A stretch of DNA of 64,000 nt, taken from the NCBI RefSeq assembly GCF_031426495.1, contig NZ_JANPLK010000040.1, forward strand, positions 1-64,000, written 5' to 3'. The position numbers and the translations under genes were made by a program. The notes beneath the pieces were generated by a model, which saw only the letters and a list, made by a program, of their open reading frames with translations, was not told the DNA's origin and searched no databases. Positions 7,592 to 17,761 of the stretch are shown piece by piece (the stretch's first letter is position 1; the number at the start of each line of letters is the position of its first letter). This DNA comes from Gemmatimonas sp. Lineage in GTDB: Bacteria > Gemmatimonadota > Gemmatimonadetes > Gemmatimonadales > Gemmatimonadaceae.

Positions 7592-9052
7592 TTAACCGCG
7601 GATATACAGCGCCACGACGTCCATGACGTTGGTGCCGGTGGGGCCGGGGCGAAGCAGCGCCTCGGCCGCATCGAGCGGAAACCACGAACGGCCGGTACTG
7701 AGGTCGTCTTCGGGTACCCGGCCGGCGCGGCGGGCCAGGGCGGGCACCGCGGCGTCGACAATGGCGCCGGCGGCGTCGGTCGGACCGTCACGCCCGTCAG
7801 TGCCGGCCGCCAAGATGCTGATTTTCCACGAGCGCGGGTCGCCGTAGGCGGCTGCTTCCTCGAGGGCCAGCGCGGCCGACAGGGCGAGCACCTGCATCCG
7901 ACCGCCGCGCAGGGGTTCGTCCGACCACGGCACCTCCAGCGATTCGTCTTCATTGCGCGACATCGCCCGATCGGCCGTTTCGCGCAAATTCACTACCGGC
8001 TCGCCGCCGCACACGAGCAGCGTATCGCCGTGCACGTCGGGGGCCGCCTGCAGCGCCAGTCGCGCCAGCTGATCGCCCAATTGCGCGGCGTCGCCCTCGA
8101 GCGGCACCTGTTGGACCACCACCTGCGCGATGCCGAGCGCGCGCGCCTCGTGCGCGAGGGCCTGCACCGCATCGGCGTTGCGTGCCACCAAGGTGTAGCC
8201 CACGCGCGTGAACGCGGCATGATCCGTGGCCGGCACGCGGGGTGGATTGCTGGCGCCTTCAAGGCCCAACACTGTGCCCATCACACGCTCCACGCGCGAA
8301 CGCATATCGTGCGCGTCGAGCAGCGCCAGGAATGTGGCGTCGTCCAGCGGATCGGCGGTGCAGGGACCCGAGCCGATCACGGCCGGATCGTCGCCGATCA
8401 CATCGGAGATCGCGAACACCGGCACATGTTCGGCCCCGTGCTGCACGAGACTGACCGCAAGACGGCCGGCACCCCATCGCAGCACCCGACGTCGGATCGC
8501 GTTCATCTCGTGAATGGCGAGCCCCGACTCGAGCAGGGTCTCGGCGAGGTTGGCCAGATGCGACTGCGCGCGATCGGCATCGCCCACTTCCTGCGACAGG
8601 GTCGCGATCGGCGCGGCACAGAGGGCGGTGGTGCCACCGGATAGCAACACGAGTACGATACTGCCGTCGTCGATGCTGTGGGCGAGATCATCGATCGCGT
8701 CGGCGGCGTCGAGCGACGCAGGACCGGGAACCGGATGATCACCGACCATGAGCCGGATGCGGGCCGGCAGGTCACCACCCACATCATTGCGCTTCGGTTC
8801 GTGCGCGGCGACCACGAGGCCGCCGTGTACCGTGCGCCCGCGCTGATCGAGCGCGTCGAGGGCGCCGGCCATCATCGCCGGTGCGGCTTTCCCCAGCGCA
8901 ATCACGTACACCGGGGCCTGTGCGGACAGTGACGGACGGGCGTCGAACCACGCGCCCACCGCGTCGCGTGTACGCGGAAACGGCGCCGCGCCCTGCACCG
9001 CGGCACGATAGAGTGCCGCCAGCAGGGCGCGGGGATGCTGCGAAGAATTCAC
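7592..9052 (-). CDS. Glycerate 2-kinase, GckA/TtuD type (DUF4147 + MOFRL)
   Basis: A 486-residue two-domain protein. The N-terminal DUF4147 part includes VYVIALGKAAPAMM, GDHPVPGPASLDAAD and VLLSGGTTALCAAP. The C-terminal MOFRL domain has LVCGGEPVV and ISILAAGTDGRDGPTDAAGA. Family members phosphorylate D-glycerate to 2-phosphoglycerate, linking glyoxylate, tartrate or serine breakdown to glycolysis. Older annotations call it hydroxypyruvate reductase TtuD. It converges with the lipoprotein gene at a 16-base gap and stands alone. The family call is strong, the exact physiological substrate is inferred. Confidence 0.9.
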   Translation of the reverse strand: MNSSQHPRALLAALYRAAVQGAAPFPRTRDAVGAWFDARPSLSAQAPVYVIALGKAAPAMMAGALDALDQRGRTVHGGLVVAAHEPKRNDVGGDLPARIRLMVGDHPVPGPASLDAADAIDDLAHSIDDGSIVLVLLSGGTTALCAAPIATLSQEVGDADRAQSHLANLAETLLESGLAIHEMNAIRRRVLRWGAGRLAVSLVQHGAEHVPVFAISDVIGDDPAVIGSGPCTADPLDDATFLALLDAHDMRSRVERVMGTVLGLEGASNPPRVPATDHAAFTRVGYTLVARNADAVQALAHEARALGIAQVVVQQVPLEGDAAQLGDQLARLALQAAPDVHGDTLLVCGGEPVVNLRETADRAMSRNEDESLEVPWSDEPLRGGRMQVLALSAALALEEAAAYGDPRSWKISILAAGTDGRDGPTDAAGAIVDAAVPALARRAGRVPEDDLSTGRSWFPLDAAEALLRPGPTGTNVMDVVALYIRG

Positions 9053-9100
9053 AAACGGAATATCGCGGCGTGCGCAGGCAGATGCCTCTGCGCGTTCGCC

Positions 9101-9685
9101 TCAGTGCGAGCCGCCGGCGTGCGAGATCGCGGCGCCGAGCTCGGTGTAGGCATCAGCCGACATCTGGTTGAACGACGCGGTCACGTACGAGATCTTGCCC
9201 GACGGATCGATCACGTACAGCGTGCGCTTGTGGTAGCCGGTGCCCGTGTTGGCGCTGTACGCCACGCCAACCTTGCGATCGGTGTCCGCCGCGAAATGGA
9301 ACTGAAACTTCGCGTCCTTGGCCCACGCGATGAGTGCCGTGTCCGTATCGATGCTGACGCCCACGAGCGTGACCTTCTTACCGCTCTGAAACGTCTGCGC
9401 GTACTTGTCGCGATACGATTCCATCTGCACCGTGCAGCCGCTGGTGCGCGCCTTCGGGAAGAAGGCCAGCACGACGGTCTCGCCCTTGTGCTCGGAAAGC
9501 TTGAACGGCTTCTTGGCGACGCCGTCCGCCGTGACGACGGTCACCGTAAAGTCAGGCGCCATCTCGCCGACCTTGAGCGGCGTGAGTGCAGCGGCGGGCG
9601 CAGCCTGCGCATCAGCGATGGACGGAGCGAGTGCGGCGAGAGCGAGCAGTGCGACGAAACGAGCGGCACGTGAGCGAATGGACAT
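9101..9685 (-). CDS. Exported 1-Cys peroxiredoxin (AhpC/TSA, Bcp-like)
   Basis: The 194-residue product has a clear signal peptide (cleavage near PSIADAQ, residues 20-27) and a thioredoxin-fold peroxiredoxin domain: L-K-V-G-E-M-A-P-D-F, then VVLAFFPKARTSGCTVQM with the peroxidatic Cys84. No second cysteine exists, so it needs an external thiol. It should reduce peroxides in the periplasm. The start is ATG at 9685, with a TTG codon just before it. The arrangement S-G-C-T is close to Bcp/PrxQ, which usually are cytoplasmic, so export is the notable point. Confidence 0.88.
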   Translation of the reverse strand: MSIRSRAARFVALLALAALAPSIADAQAAPAAALTPLKVGEMAPDFTVTVVTADGVAKKPFKLSEHKGETVVLAFFPKARTSGCTVQMESYRDKYAQTFQSGKKVTLVGVSIDTDTALIAWAKDAKFQFHFAADTDRKVGVAYSANTGTGYHKRTLYVIDPSGKISYVTASFNQMSADAYTELGAAISHAGGSH

Positions 9686-9785
9686 CAAGAACTCCGGGAA
9701 AGTATGGACGGGGATCGGGCGGGTGTCGCTGAACGGAGACGGTCGCTGACCACGCGTGGGGACAACGTTCTACTCCAAAGTAACG

Positions 9786-9815
9786 TTTCCGGCCCATTTT
9801 GACCGGAAATCGGTC
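9786..9815. promoter_or_regulatory. Overlapping palindromes upstream of the glycine-zipper lipoprotein gene
   Basis: TTTCCGG (9786-9792) pairs with CCGGAAA (9803-9809) across ten bases. GACCG (9801-9805) pairs with CGGTC (9811-9815) across five bases, so the two overlap. They sit 10 bases before a sigma-54-like promoter, where an activator or repressor could bind. Confidence 0.35.
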
Positions 9816-9824
9816 GATTCGGCG

Positions 9825-9839
9825 TGGCACGACCCCTGC
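9825..9839 (+). promoter_or_regulatory. Candidate sigma-54 promoter
   Basis: TGGCACGACCCCTGC fits the sigma-54 consensus TGGCACG-N4-TTGC at all but one fixed position, with the GG and GC pairs correctly spaced at -24 and -12. The predicted transcript would begin near 9851, 30 bases before the ATG at 9881. This requires an RpoN protein and an enhancer-binding activator, neither encoded in this window. Confidence 0.5.
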
Positions 9840-9880
9840 CTGATGATGGTGGTGCAAGCACGATCATCTCAGGAGGATCC

Positions 9881-10453
9881 ATGACTCAAATCCGTACGCG
9901 CATGCGTCACGTCTCGTTGCTGCTCGCCCCACTCGCCTTTGGCGTGCTGACGGCCTGCGGTGGAGCCGACCAGCGGCTCGACGAGCAACTGAAGGCCGAT
10001 CTGGCCGCCGCCGCGCAGGCGCCTGGCGCGCGAGGTCAGTTCGCGAGTCCGGCGGAGTTGGGCTATCCGCAAGGGTATGCTCCACAGTATCCAGGTCAGT
10101 ATCCAGCGCAGTATGGCTATCCGCAGCCTGGGTACCCGCAGGGCTACCCGCCGGCAGCGTATCCGCCGCAGTATCCCGCGCCGCAGCCGCAGACGCGGGT
10201 GGTTTATGTGCCGCAGCAGTCGTCGGTTCGACGGACGAGTAGCACCGGGAGCGGTGGTGGCTCGACCGGAAGTTCGGGAACGCGGTCGGGTACGCAGCCG
10301 GCCAATACACAGAAGGGCGCCATCATTGGCGCGGCCACGGGTGCGGCGATCGGTGTTGCCACGTCGCGTGACAAGGTGAAGGGTGGAGCGATCGGTGCCT
10401 TGGGGGGCGCCGTGTTGGGCGGCATCATTGGTCATCAGATCAAGAAGCCGTAG
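9881..10453 (+). CDS. Lipoprotein with Tyr/Pro/Gln-rich region and glycine-zipper domain
   Basis: A 190-residue protein. The signal peptide ends with a lipobox LTAC, and a very good AGGAGG ribosome site lies just before the ATG at 9881, which decides against an in-frame ATG at 9824. After a short helical part, residues 60-105 are a low-complexity YPQGY/QYPAQY region, then a Ser/Gly linker, and the C-terminal 45 residues are a glycine zipper (GAIIGAATGAAIGVA, then GGAIGALGGAVLGGIIGHQI), the 2TM/SlyB-like type that packs in membranes. The role is probably envelope structural or stress related. Possibly sigma-54 controlled. Confidence 0.85.
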   Translation: MTQIRTRMRHVSLLLAPLAFGVLTACGGADQRLDEQLKADLAAAAQAPGARGQFASPAELGYPQGYAPQYPGQYPAQYGYPQPGYPQGYPPAAYPPQYPAPQPQTRVVYVPQQSSVRRTSSTGSGGGSTGSSGTRSGTQPANTQKGAIIGAATGAAIGVATSRDKVKGGAIGALGGAVLGGIIGHQIKKP

Positions 10454-10501
10454 TGCGTAGGTGAGGGGGAGTTGCAGGACGTGCTTCGTGGAGGGGCGCG
10501 C

Positions 10502-10535
10502 ACACGCCGTCACCGGGATTCCGGTGGCGGCGTGT
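10502..10535. terminator. Strong bidirectional hairpin between convergent genes
   Basis: ACACGCCGTCACCGG (10502-10516) pairs over all 15 positions, with one G-T pair, with CCGGTGGCGGCGTGT (10521-10535) around a GATT loop. It lies between the ends of the glycine-zipper lipoprotein gene and the diacylglycerol-kinase-like gene and can serve both strands, though neither side has a long T run. Confidence 0.75.
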
Positions 10536-10554
10536 TCTGCGTATATGCTCCGCG

Positions 10555-11451
10555 CTAGGCAATGACGGTGAGTGCGCCGGCGCGGACGTTCACGGTGATG
10601 TCGCAGGTCGCCGCCTGCTGCAATTCTCCGTCAGTCTCGAACATCGGCGGCTTCTCGAAGTGCAGGAGAAAGTGACGGTCGCGATGGAATGACACATGCG
10701 GCGACGTGAGATGCGTACCACGGATCGCGCGGGCGAACAACGGCACCCTCGCCCAGGGCGCAACATCGCGAATGGTGACGCAATCGAGCGCGCCGTCATC
10801 GAGTTCCGCGTCGGGCGCGATACGGAACGCACCGCCGAAACAGCGGCCGTTGGCGAACACCGTCATGAGCGTTCGGCTCATGATGGCCGAGTCGCTCGCC
10901 ATGTTGGCGCGGAAGCCGCGGTAGCCGAACAATGCGCCGAGCGCGGTGCTGACGTACGCCGCGGTGCCGCGCAGTACGCCCGGTGTGCGCATGCGTTCCA
11001 GCACTTCCACGTCGAATCCGAAACCGGCGGCATTCACGAACGGGACGTCATTCACGAAGCCCACGTCTACCGTATGCGTGGCGCCGGCGGCGATGTGCGC
11101 GGCCATGCGCGCCACGTGGTGCACCGGCACGGCGAGCGACTTCGCGAAATCATTGCCCGTACCGGCGGCGAAGATGGCCAGCGGCACGCGCCCGCCGCCA
11201 CCTGCTTCGCCCGCGAGCAACCCGCGCACTGCATGACTGACCGCGCCGTCGCCACCTACCACGGCGAGGGCGCGGGCGCCGGCAATACTCGCGTCGGCGG
11301 CGATGCGTGCTTCGTCGCCACGAGCGCGGGTTTCGCGCAGTTCCACGCGAAGACCAGCCGTGTGCAGCGCGTCGGATGCGGCGCGCGCGACACGCGCCGC
11401 GCGTCCGCGGCCGGCGGCAGGATTCACCAACAACACGATGGGTGCGGTCAT
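10555..11451 (-). CDS. Diacylglycerol kinase / lipid kinase family protein (YegS/BmrU/DgkB type)
   Basis: About 298 residues from the ATG at 11451 (MTAPIVLLVNPAAGRGRAAR). The family's catalytic features are visible: the N-P-x-x-G start, AVVGGDGAVSHAVRGL, the IFAAGTGNDFAKSL substrate loop and the later DGELQQ. These enzymes phosphorylate diacylglycerol, sphingoid bases or similar lipids with ATP. The frame is open far upstream across the divergent lipoprotein gene, but that part is a reverse shadow of another gene. Single gene, converging with the glycine-zipper lipoprotein gene. Confidence 0.9.
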   Translation of the reverse strand: MTAPIVLLVNPAAGRGRAARVARAASDALHTAGLRVELRETRARGDEARIAADASIAGARALAVVGGDGAVSHAVRGLLAGEAGGGGRVPLAIFAAGTGNDFAKSLAVPVHHVARMAAHIAAGATHTVDVGFVNDVPFVNAAGFGFDVEVLERMRTPGVLRGTAAYVSTALGALFGYRGFRANMASDSAIMSRTLMTVFANGRCFGGAFRIAPDAELDDGALDCVTIRDVAPWARVPLFARAIRGTHLTSPHVSFHRDRHFLLHFEKPPMFETDGELQQAATCDITVNVRAGALTVIA

Positions 11452-11626
11452 CCGGGCGAGGCGAAATGAAGCATGCCAGCGGCGTAACGGGGTTTCTGGC
11501 GATCTCGTGCGATACGTCACGGAGTGTGCGATCCGCTGTCGCCAACTTACCCCCGTACCCGCTCGGCCCGCTGGATTGCAGTCCGGTCGGCGCCTCTGAT
11601 GATGCACCTCAAGGAGAGCAAGCACC

Positions 11627-12517
11627 ATGAAGTCTATTCCGTCTGTATTCACCGCCGCCGTTGCGGCGTTCGCGCTGTCGGCCTGCAGCGATGGCACGAG
11701 CCCGTCATCGGCAAACAAGGTTGGCGTCGGCTTCCAGCTGGCGCGCACGTCGTCGGCCGCCTCGGTCATGGCCGCCAGCGTCGACGGCAGCGCGCCCAGC
11801 GTGCCGGGCACCATGCCCACCATTACCACGTCGCCGGCGGGCATGAGCATCACGCGCGATGGCGACGTGTTGCTGGTGACGAAGGCGCAGCTCGTGGTGC
11901 GCAACGTGAAGCTCAAGTCGGCGTCGGCCGTATGCTCGGACGACGATGACGACGAGTCGTCGTCGAACAGCGTCGCGCTCGGTATTGGCGCCACCGTGGC
12001 CAACGCATCGGCCTCCGCCAGCTCGGACGACGATGACGACGCGTGCCCGACGTTCCGCGTCGGTCCGTATCTGGTGGACGTTCCCGTGAGCGGCGCTGAC
12101 GGTGCGCGCGTTGCCGTTGAAGTGCCGGCCGGCACCTATTCGTCCATCCGTCTGTGGTTGCACAAGGTCACGAGCAGCGACTCCGCCGACCTCGCCTTCC
12201 GTCGGGCCAATCCGGATTTCCGCGACATCAGCCTGCGTCTCGAAGGCACCTTCAACGGCACGCCGTTCATCTTCGTGAACGATGTGAACGCGAAGCTCAC
12301 CGTGCCGCTCGCCGAACCGCTCGTGATCGGCACCGGTGGTGATGATGTCACGGTCACGATCGACCTGAGCACCTGGTTCCTGCGCGCATCGGGCGGCTTG
12401 TACTCGCCGGCCGCCGCGAACACGCCGGGGCAGACGCGGGCGCAGGTGCAGAACAACATCCGGAATGCATTCCGGGCGTTCAAGGACAAGAACAAAGATG
12501 GGCGCGAAGATCGCTGA
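11627..12517 (+). CDS. DUF4382-like lipoprotein with two Asp-rich patches
   Basis: A 296-residue lipoprotein (signal ending ALSAC, Cys20) with an AAGGAG ribosome site. The beta-rich body resembles DUF4382 extracellular proteins: a D-V-L-L-V-T-K-A-Q-L-V-V-R-N-V-K-L strand, V-P-A-G-T-Y-S-S-I-R-L and repeated short strands. Two CSDDDDD or SDDDDDAC patches (about residues 104-110 and 134-140) are bracketed by cysteines, encoded by an exact 20-base direct repeat at 11935-11954 and 12022-12041. They may form a disulfide-closed acidic, possibly metal-binding loop. The C-terminus is charged. Function unknown. Confidence 0.75.
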   Translation: MKSIPSVFTAAVAAFALSACSDGTSPSSANKVGVGFQLARTSSAASVMAASVDGSAPSVPGTMPTITTSPAGMSITRDGDVLLVTKAQLVVRNVKLKSASAVCSDDDDDESSSNSVALGIGATVANASASASSDDDDDACPTFRVGPYLVDVPVSGADGARVAVEVPAGTYSSIRLWLHKVTSSDSADLAFRRANPDFRDISLRLEGTFNGTPFIFVNDVNAKLTVPLAEPLVIGTGGDDVTVTIDLSTWFLRASGGLYSPAAANTPGQTRAQVQNNIRNAFRAFKDKNKDGREDR

Positions 12518-12523
12518 GGGCGA

Positions 12524-12654
12524 AGTAAGGGGTAGGGAGTAGGGGGTATGGAGTAGGGGGTACGGAGTAGTGAAACGGGCTGCAGAGAGAGTCTCTCCGC
12601 AGCCCGTCGTCCTTCACGACTCCCTACCCCCTACTCCCTACCCCGTACTGTTTT

Positions 12655-12655
<1 letters not shown>
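12524..12655. terminator. Long G-rich hairpin element (type C) with inner perfect stem and T-tract
   Basis: Inner stem: ACGGGCTGC (12575-12583) pairs with GCAGCCCGT (12599-12607), extended by GAGAGA/TCTCTC. Outer arms: repeated GGAGTAGGGGGTA units at 12524-12574 match the reverse complement of 12613-12649, with one extra unit on the left arm. A TTTTT run follows at 12651-12655. It separates the convergent lipoprotein gene and acnA and reaches into the acnA stop. The G runs of the left arm could form a quadruplex. Confidence 0.75.
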
Positions 12656-15390
<2,735 letters not shown>

Positions 15391-15520
15391 GGAAGGGTTG
15401 GTCCTGCGCGGGCCTTTCCCCAGGGGTCGACCGCACGCGTTGCTGGACGGAGCCACTCATCGCGCCGTGATGCCGAAATGCAGATGGCAACCGGTTCCGA
15501 CGAGGCTACCGTGGAATATC

Positions 15521-15536
15521 GGGCGGGGAGGGCGGG
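15521..15536 (+). other. G-quadruplex motif upstream of acnA
   Basis: GGGCGGGGAGGGCGGG has four G3+ runs separated by single bases, the tightest quadruplex pattern. It sits 131 bases before the acnA start within the 233-base gap 15391-15623, on the strand opposite to acnA. The rest of this gap shows a G-rich stretch up to about 15562 and no gene. Confidence 0.5.
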
Positions 15537-15623
15537 AAGGCGAGGGGACGGGCCGGGCGGCCGGAGATCTGCCGATTCTGCGACTCTGCCCAGCGATACG
15601 CCGACGGACAAGGCGCCGTCGTG

Positions 15624-17642
15624 CTACACCGCCGCCTTCCACGCATCCGGCAACGCCTCGGCTCGGCTGCGAATCCACGCGGTCAGCTCGTCGGCAGGCT
15701 TCGGGCGTGAGAAGAGATAGCCCTGAGCCAGCACGCAACCCATGCGCTCCAACTGCACCCGCTGCGACTCGTCTTCCACGCCCTCGGCCACCGTCTGCAA
15801 CCCGAGCGTTTCACCCAGTGTGAGAATCGTGCGCGCGAGGGCGGCGTCAGAACCCCCTCGCGAGACACCTTCCACGAATGCCCGGTCGATTTTGAGCACG
15901 TCCACCGGAAAGCGTTGGAGGTAGCTGAGGCTGGAATATCCCGTGCCGAAATCGTCGATCGCGAGGCGAACGCCGAGCGTCTTGAGCGCGCGAAGGGTCT
16001 GCAACGACGACTCTGTGTCGCGCATGATCACGCTCTCGGTGATCTCGAGCGTGATGCAATGGGCCGGAGCATTCGTGCGCGCAAGAATGTCGGCGACGGT
16101 CGCCACGAAGTCGGGCTCTTGCAGTTGCTTGCCGGAAATATTCACGGCCACCGACGGCATCGAGGCGGGGTCCCAGCGCTCTGTCCACCAGAGGGTGCGC
16201 CACGCGACCAGCTGGCGGCACGCCGTCTCCAGCACCCAATTCCCAAGAGGGATGATCGTGCCGGTATGCTCGGCGACAGGAACGAAGACCATGGGCGGAA
16301 TCGGGCCGCGTGTTGCGTGATGCCACCGCAGCAGTGCCTCGACGCCCCGCATCTCACCGCTTCGCAGGTCAACAATGGGCTGGTAGGTGAGGAAGAGCCC
16401 GGCCGACTCCGGCGCCACCGTCGCCGCGCGTAAGTCGGACTCCAGCTGCAGGCGGTGCATGATCGCCGTGTACATCGCGGGTTCGAACACGGCGTGACGC
16501 GCCTTGCCCGCTTCCTTGGCCTCGTACATGGCCACGTCGGCGTTGCGCAGCAGGGTATCGACGTCTTCGCCGGATTCCGCGAAGGCCACGCCGACGCTCG
16601 CAGAGACCGACATGAGGCGTCCCTGCAGCAGCAGGGGGCGTCGCAAGGACACTTTAATGCGGTTGACGATCGAGAGGACTTCAGCGGGGGCGGAGACCTG
16701 CTCCATCAGGATCGCGAACTCGTCACCACCAAAGCGTGCCACGGTGTCGGCCGCCCGAATCTCCTCACGGATGCGTTCGGCGACCACCTGGAGCAGCTGA
16801 TCGCCCGCTTCGTGGCCAAGACTGTCATTGACGGCCTTGAAATCGTCGAGATCGAGAAACATGACGACCACGCGCAGCGTGGGTTGGCGCATCTGCACGG
16901 CCACCGCGTGTTCCAGGCGATCCCGAAACAACGAACGGTTCGGGAGGCCGGTGAGCGCATCGTGAAATGCCTCGTGCATGAGGCGCGCTTCGAGCTGCTT
17001 GCGTTCGGTGACGTCGCGAAACACGGTTTGAATCGCCGACGTGCCTTCGTACGGGATCTCGACGGATGCCGCGTCGACTTCGCGGATGGCTCCGTCAACA
17101 CGAATCAGTCGGTACTGCACGCGCGACGCATCGGGCCTCGCCCGCTGACGCACCAACGACAGGTCGTCGCGATGTACGAAATCGATGGTGCGCCGCCCTA
17201 CCAGATCGTCGCCTGGCGCCGAGCCGATGAGCGCGGCGCCGGCCGCGTTTACGTAGACGAGGTGGCCGTTGCGATGAACGGCGATGGCCTCCGGGGAGTT
17301 GTCTACCAAGAGCCGATATCGTGCTTCGCTCTCCTGCAGGACGCGCTGACGCATTTCGAGGCGCTCCCGCAGCGCCGCCTCGGCGGCGATTTTGCTCAGC
17401 ATCGACGCCTGTCGCTTCATCGCCAGGAACGCAGCGCCGGCGGCGATGCACGACCCGAACACAATCGTGATGCTGTGCGACTCCCAGATGGTCAGCTTCG
17501 GGAAGACGGCTGACTTGCTCGCCTCGAAAATGAAGAACACCAAGGCGCCGCCGAGGAACGCCAGCGCGGTCGCGCGCGCTTGACGGGCGGCCGGAAGGAC
17601 AATGGCGCGAAAGGAGGACGATGTGGTGTGTGGCAGCGGCAT
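15624..17642 (-). CDS. PAS-GGDEF-EAL cyclic-di-GMP protein with two membrane helices
   Basis: A 672-residue protein. Two transmembrane helices (about 24-42 and 57-75), a short coiled coil, a PAS domain (about 103-222), a GGDEF domain (about 225-390) and an EAL domain (about 410-660). GGDEF is intact at 305-309, with the inhibitory RxxD site RAAD at 296-299. EAL is intact (EALLRW 435-440), with DDFGTGYSSLSYL and VLKIDRAFV. Both synthesis and breakdown of c-di-GMP are thus possible. PAS may sense a small molecule or redox state. It is monocistronic; a perfect palindrome lies 68 bases upstream. Confidence 0.95.
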   Translation of the reverse strand: MPLPHTTSSSFRAIVLPAARQARATALAFLGGALVFFIFEASKSAVFPKLTIWESHSITIVFGSCIAAGAAFLAMKRQASMLSKIAAEAALRERLEMRQRVLQESEARYRLLVDNSPEAIAVHRNGHLVYVNAAGAALIGSAPGDDLVGRRTIDFVHRDDLSLVRQRARPDASRVQYRLIRVDGAIREVDAASVEIPYEGTSAIQTVFRDVTERKQLEARLMHEAFHDALTGLPNRSLFRDRLEHAVAVQMRQPTLRVVVMFLDLDDFKAVNDSLGHEAGDQLLQVVAERIREEIRAADTVARFGGDEFAILMEQVSAPAEVLSIVNRIKVSLRRPLLLQGRLMSVSASVGVAFAESGEDVDTLLRNADVAMYEAKEAGKARHAVFEPAMYTAIMHRLQLESDLRAATVAPESAGLFLTYQPIVDLRSGEMRGVEALLRWHHATRGPIPPMVFVPVAEHTGTIIPLGNWVLETACRQLVAWRTLWWTERWDPASMPSVAVNISGKQLQEPDFVATVADILARTNAPAHCITLEITESVIMRDTESSLQTLRALKTLGVRLAIDDFGTGYSSLSYLQRFPVDVLKIDRAFVEGVSRGGSDAALARTILTLGETLGLQTVAEGVEDESQRVQLERMGCVLAQGYLFSRPKPADELTAWIRSRAEALPDAWKAAV

Positions 17643-17709
17643 GTTGGCGGAGTGCGAGGATGCGTTGAGGTATCGTCGCGCCGCTCGCTCGCCGCACTCG
17701 TCGGACTGA

Positions 17710-17727
17710 AGCCGTTACGTAACGGCT
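17710..17727. promoter_or_regulatory. Perfect 18-bp palindrome upstream of the GGDEF-EAL gene
   Basis: AGCCGTTACGTAACGGCT reads the same on both strands. It lies between the patatin gene stop (17762) and the GGDEF-EAL start (17642), both leftward genes. As DNA it could be a dimer operator for the GGDEF-EAL gene; as RNA it would form a short-looped hairpin ending the patatin transcript. Confidence 0.4.
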
Positions 17728-17761
17728 GCGTCACGGGGGTACGCGCCGCGCACCCGCCGTC

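Noticed and set aside
11452..12135. Upstream in-frame extension of the diacylglycerol-kinase-like gene
   Set aside because: It covers the opposite-strand lipoprotein gene and gives Ser/Thr-rich sequence unlike the family; the family start fits ATG 11451.
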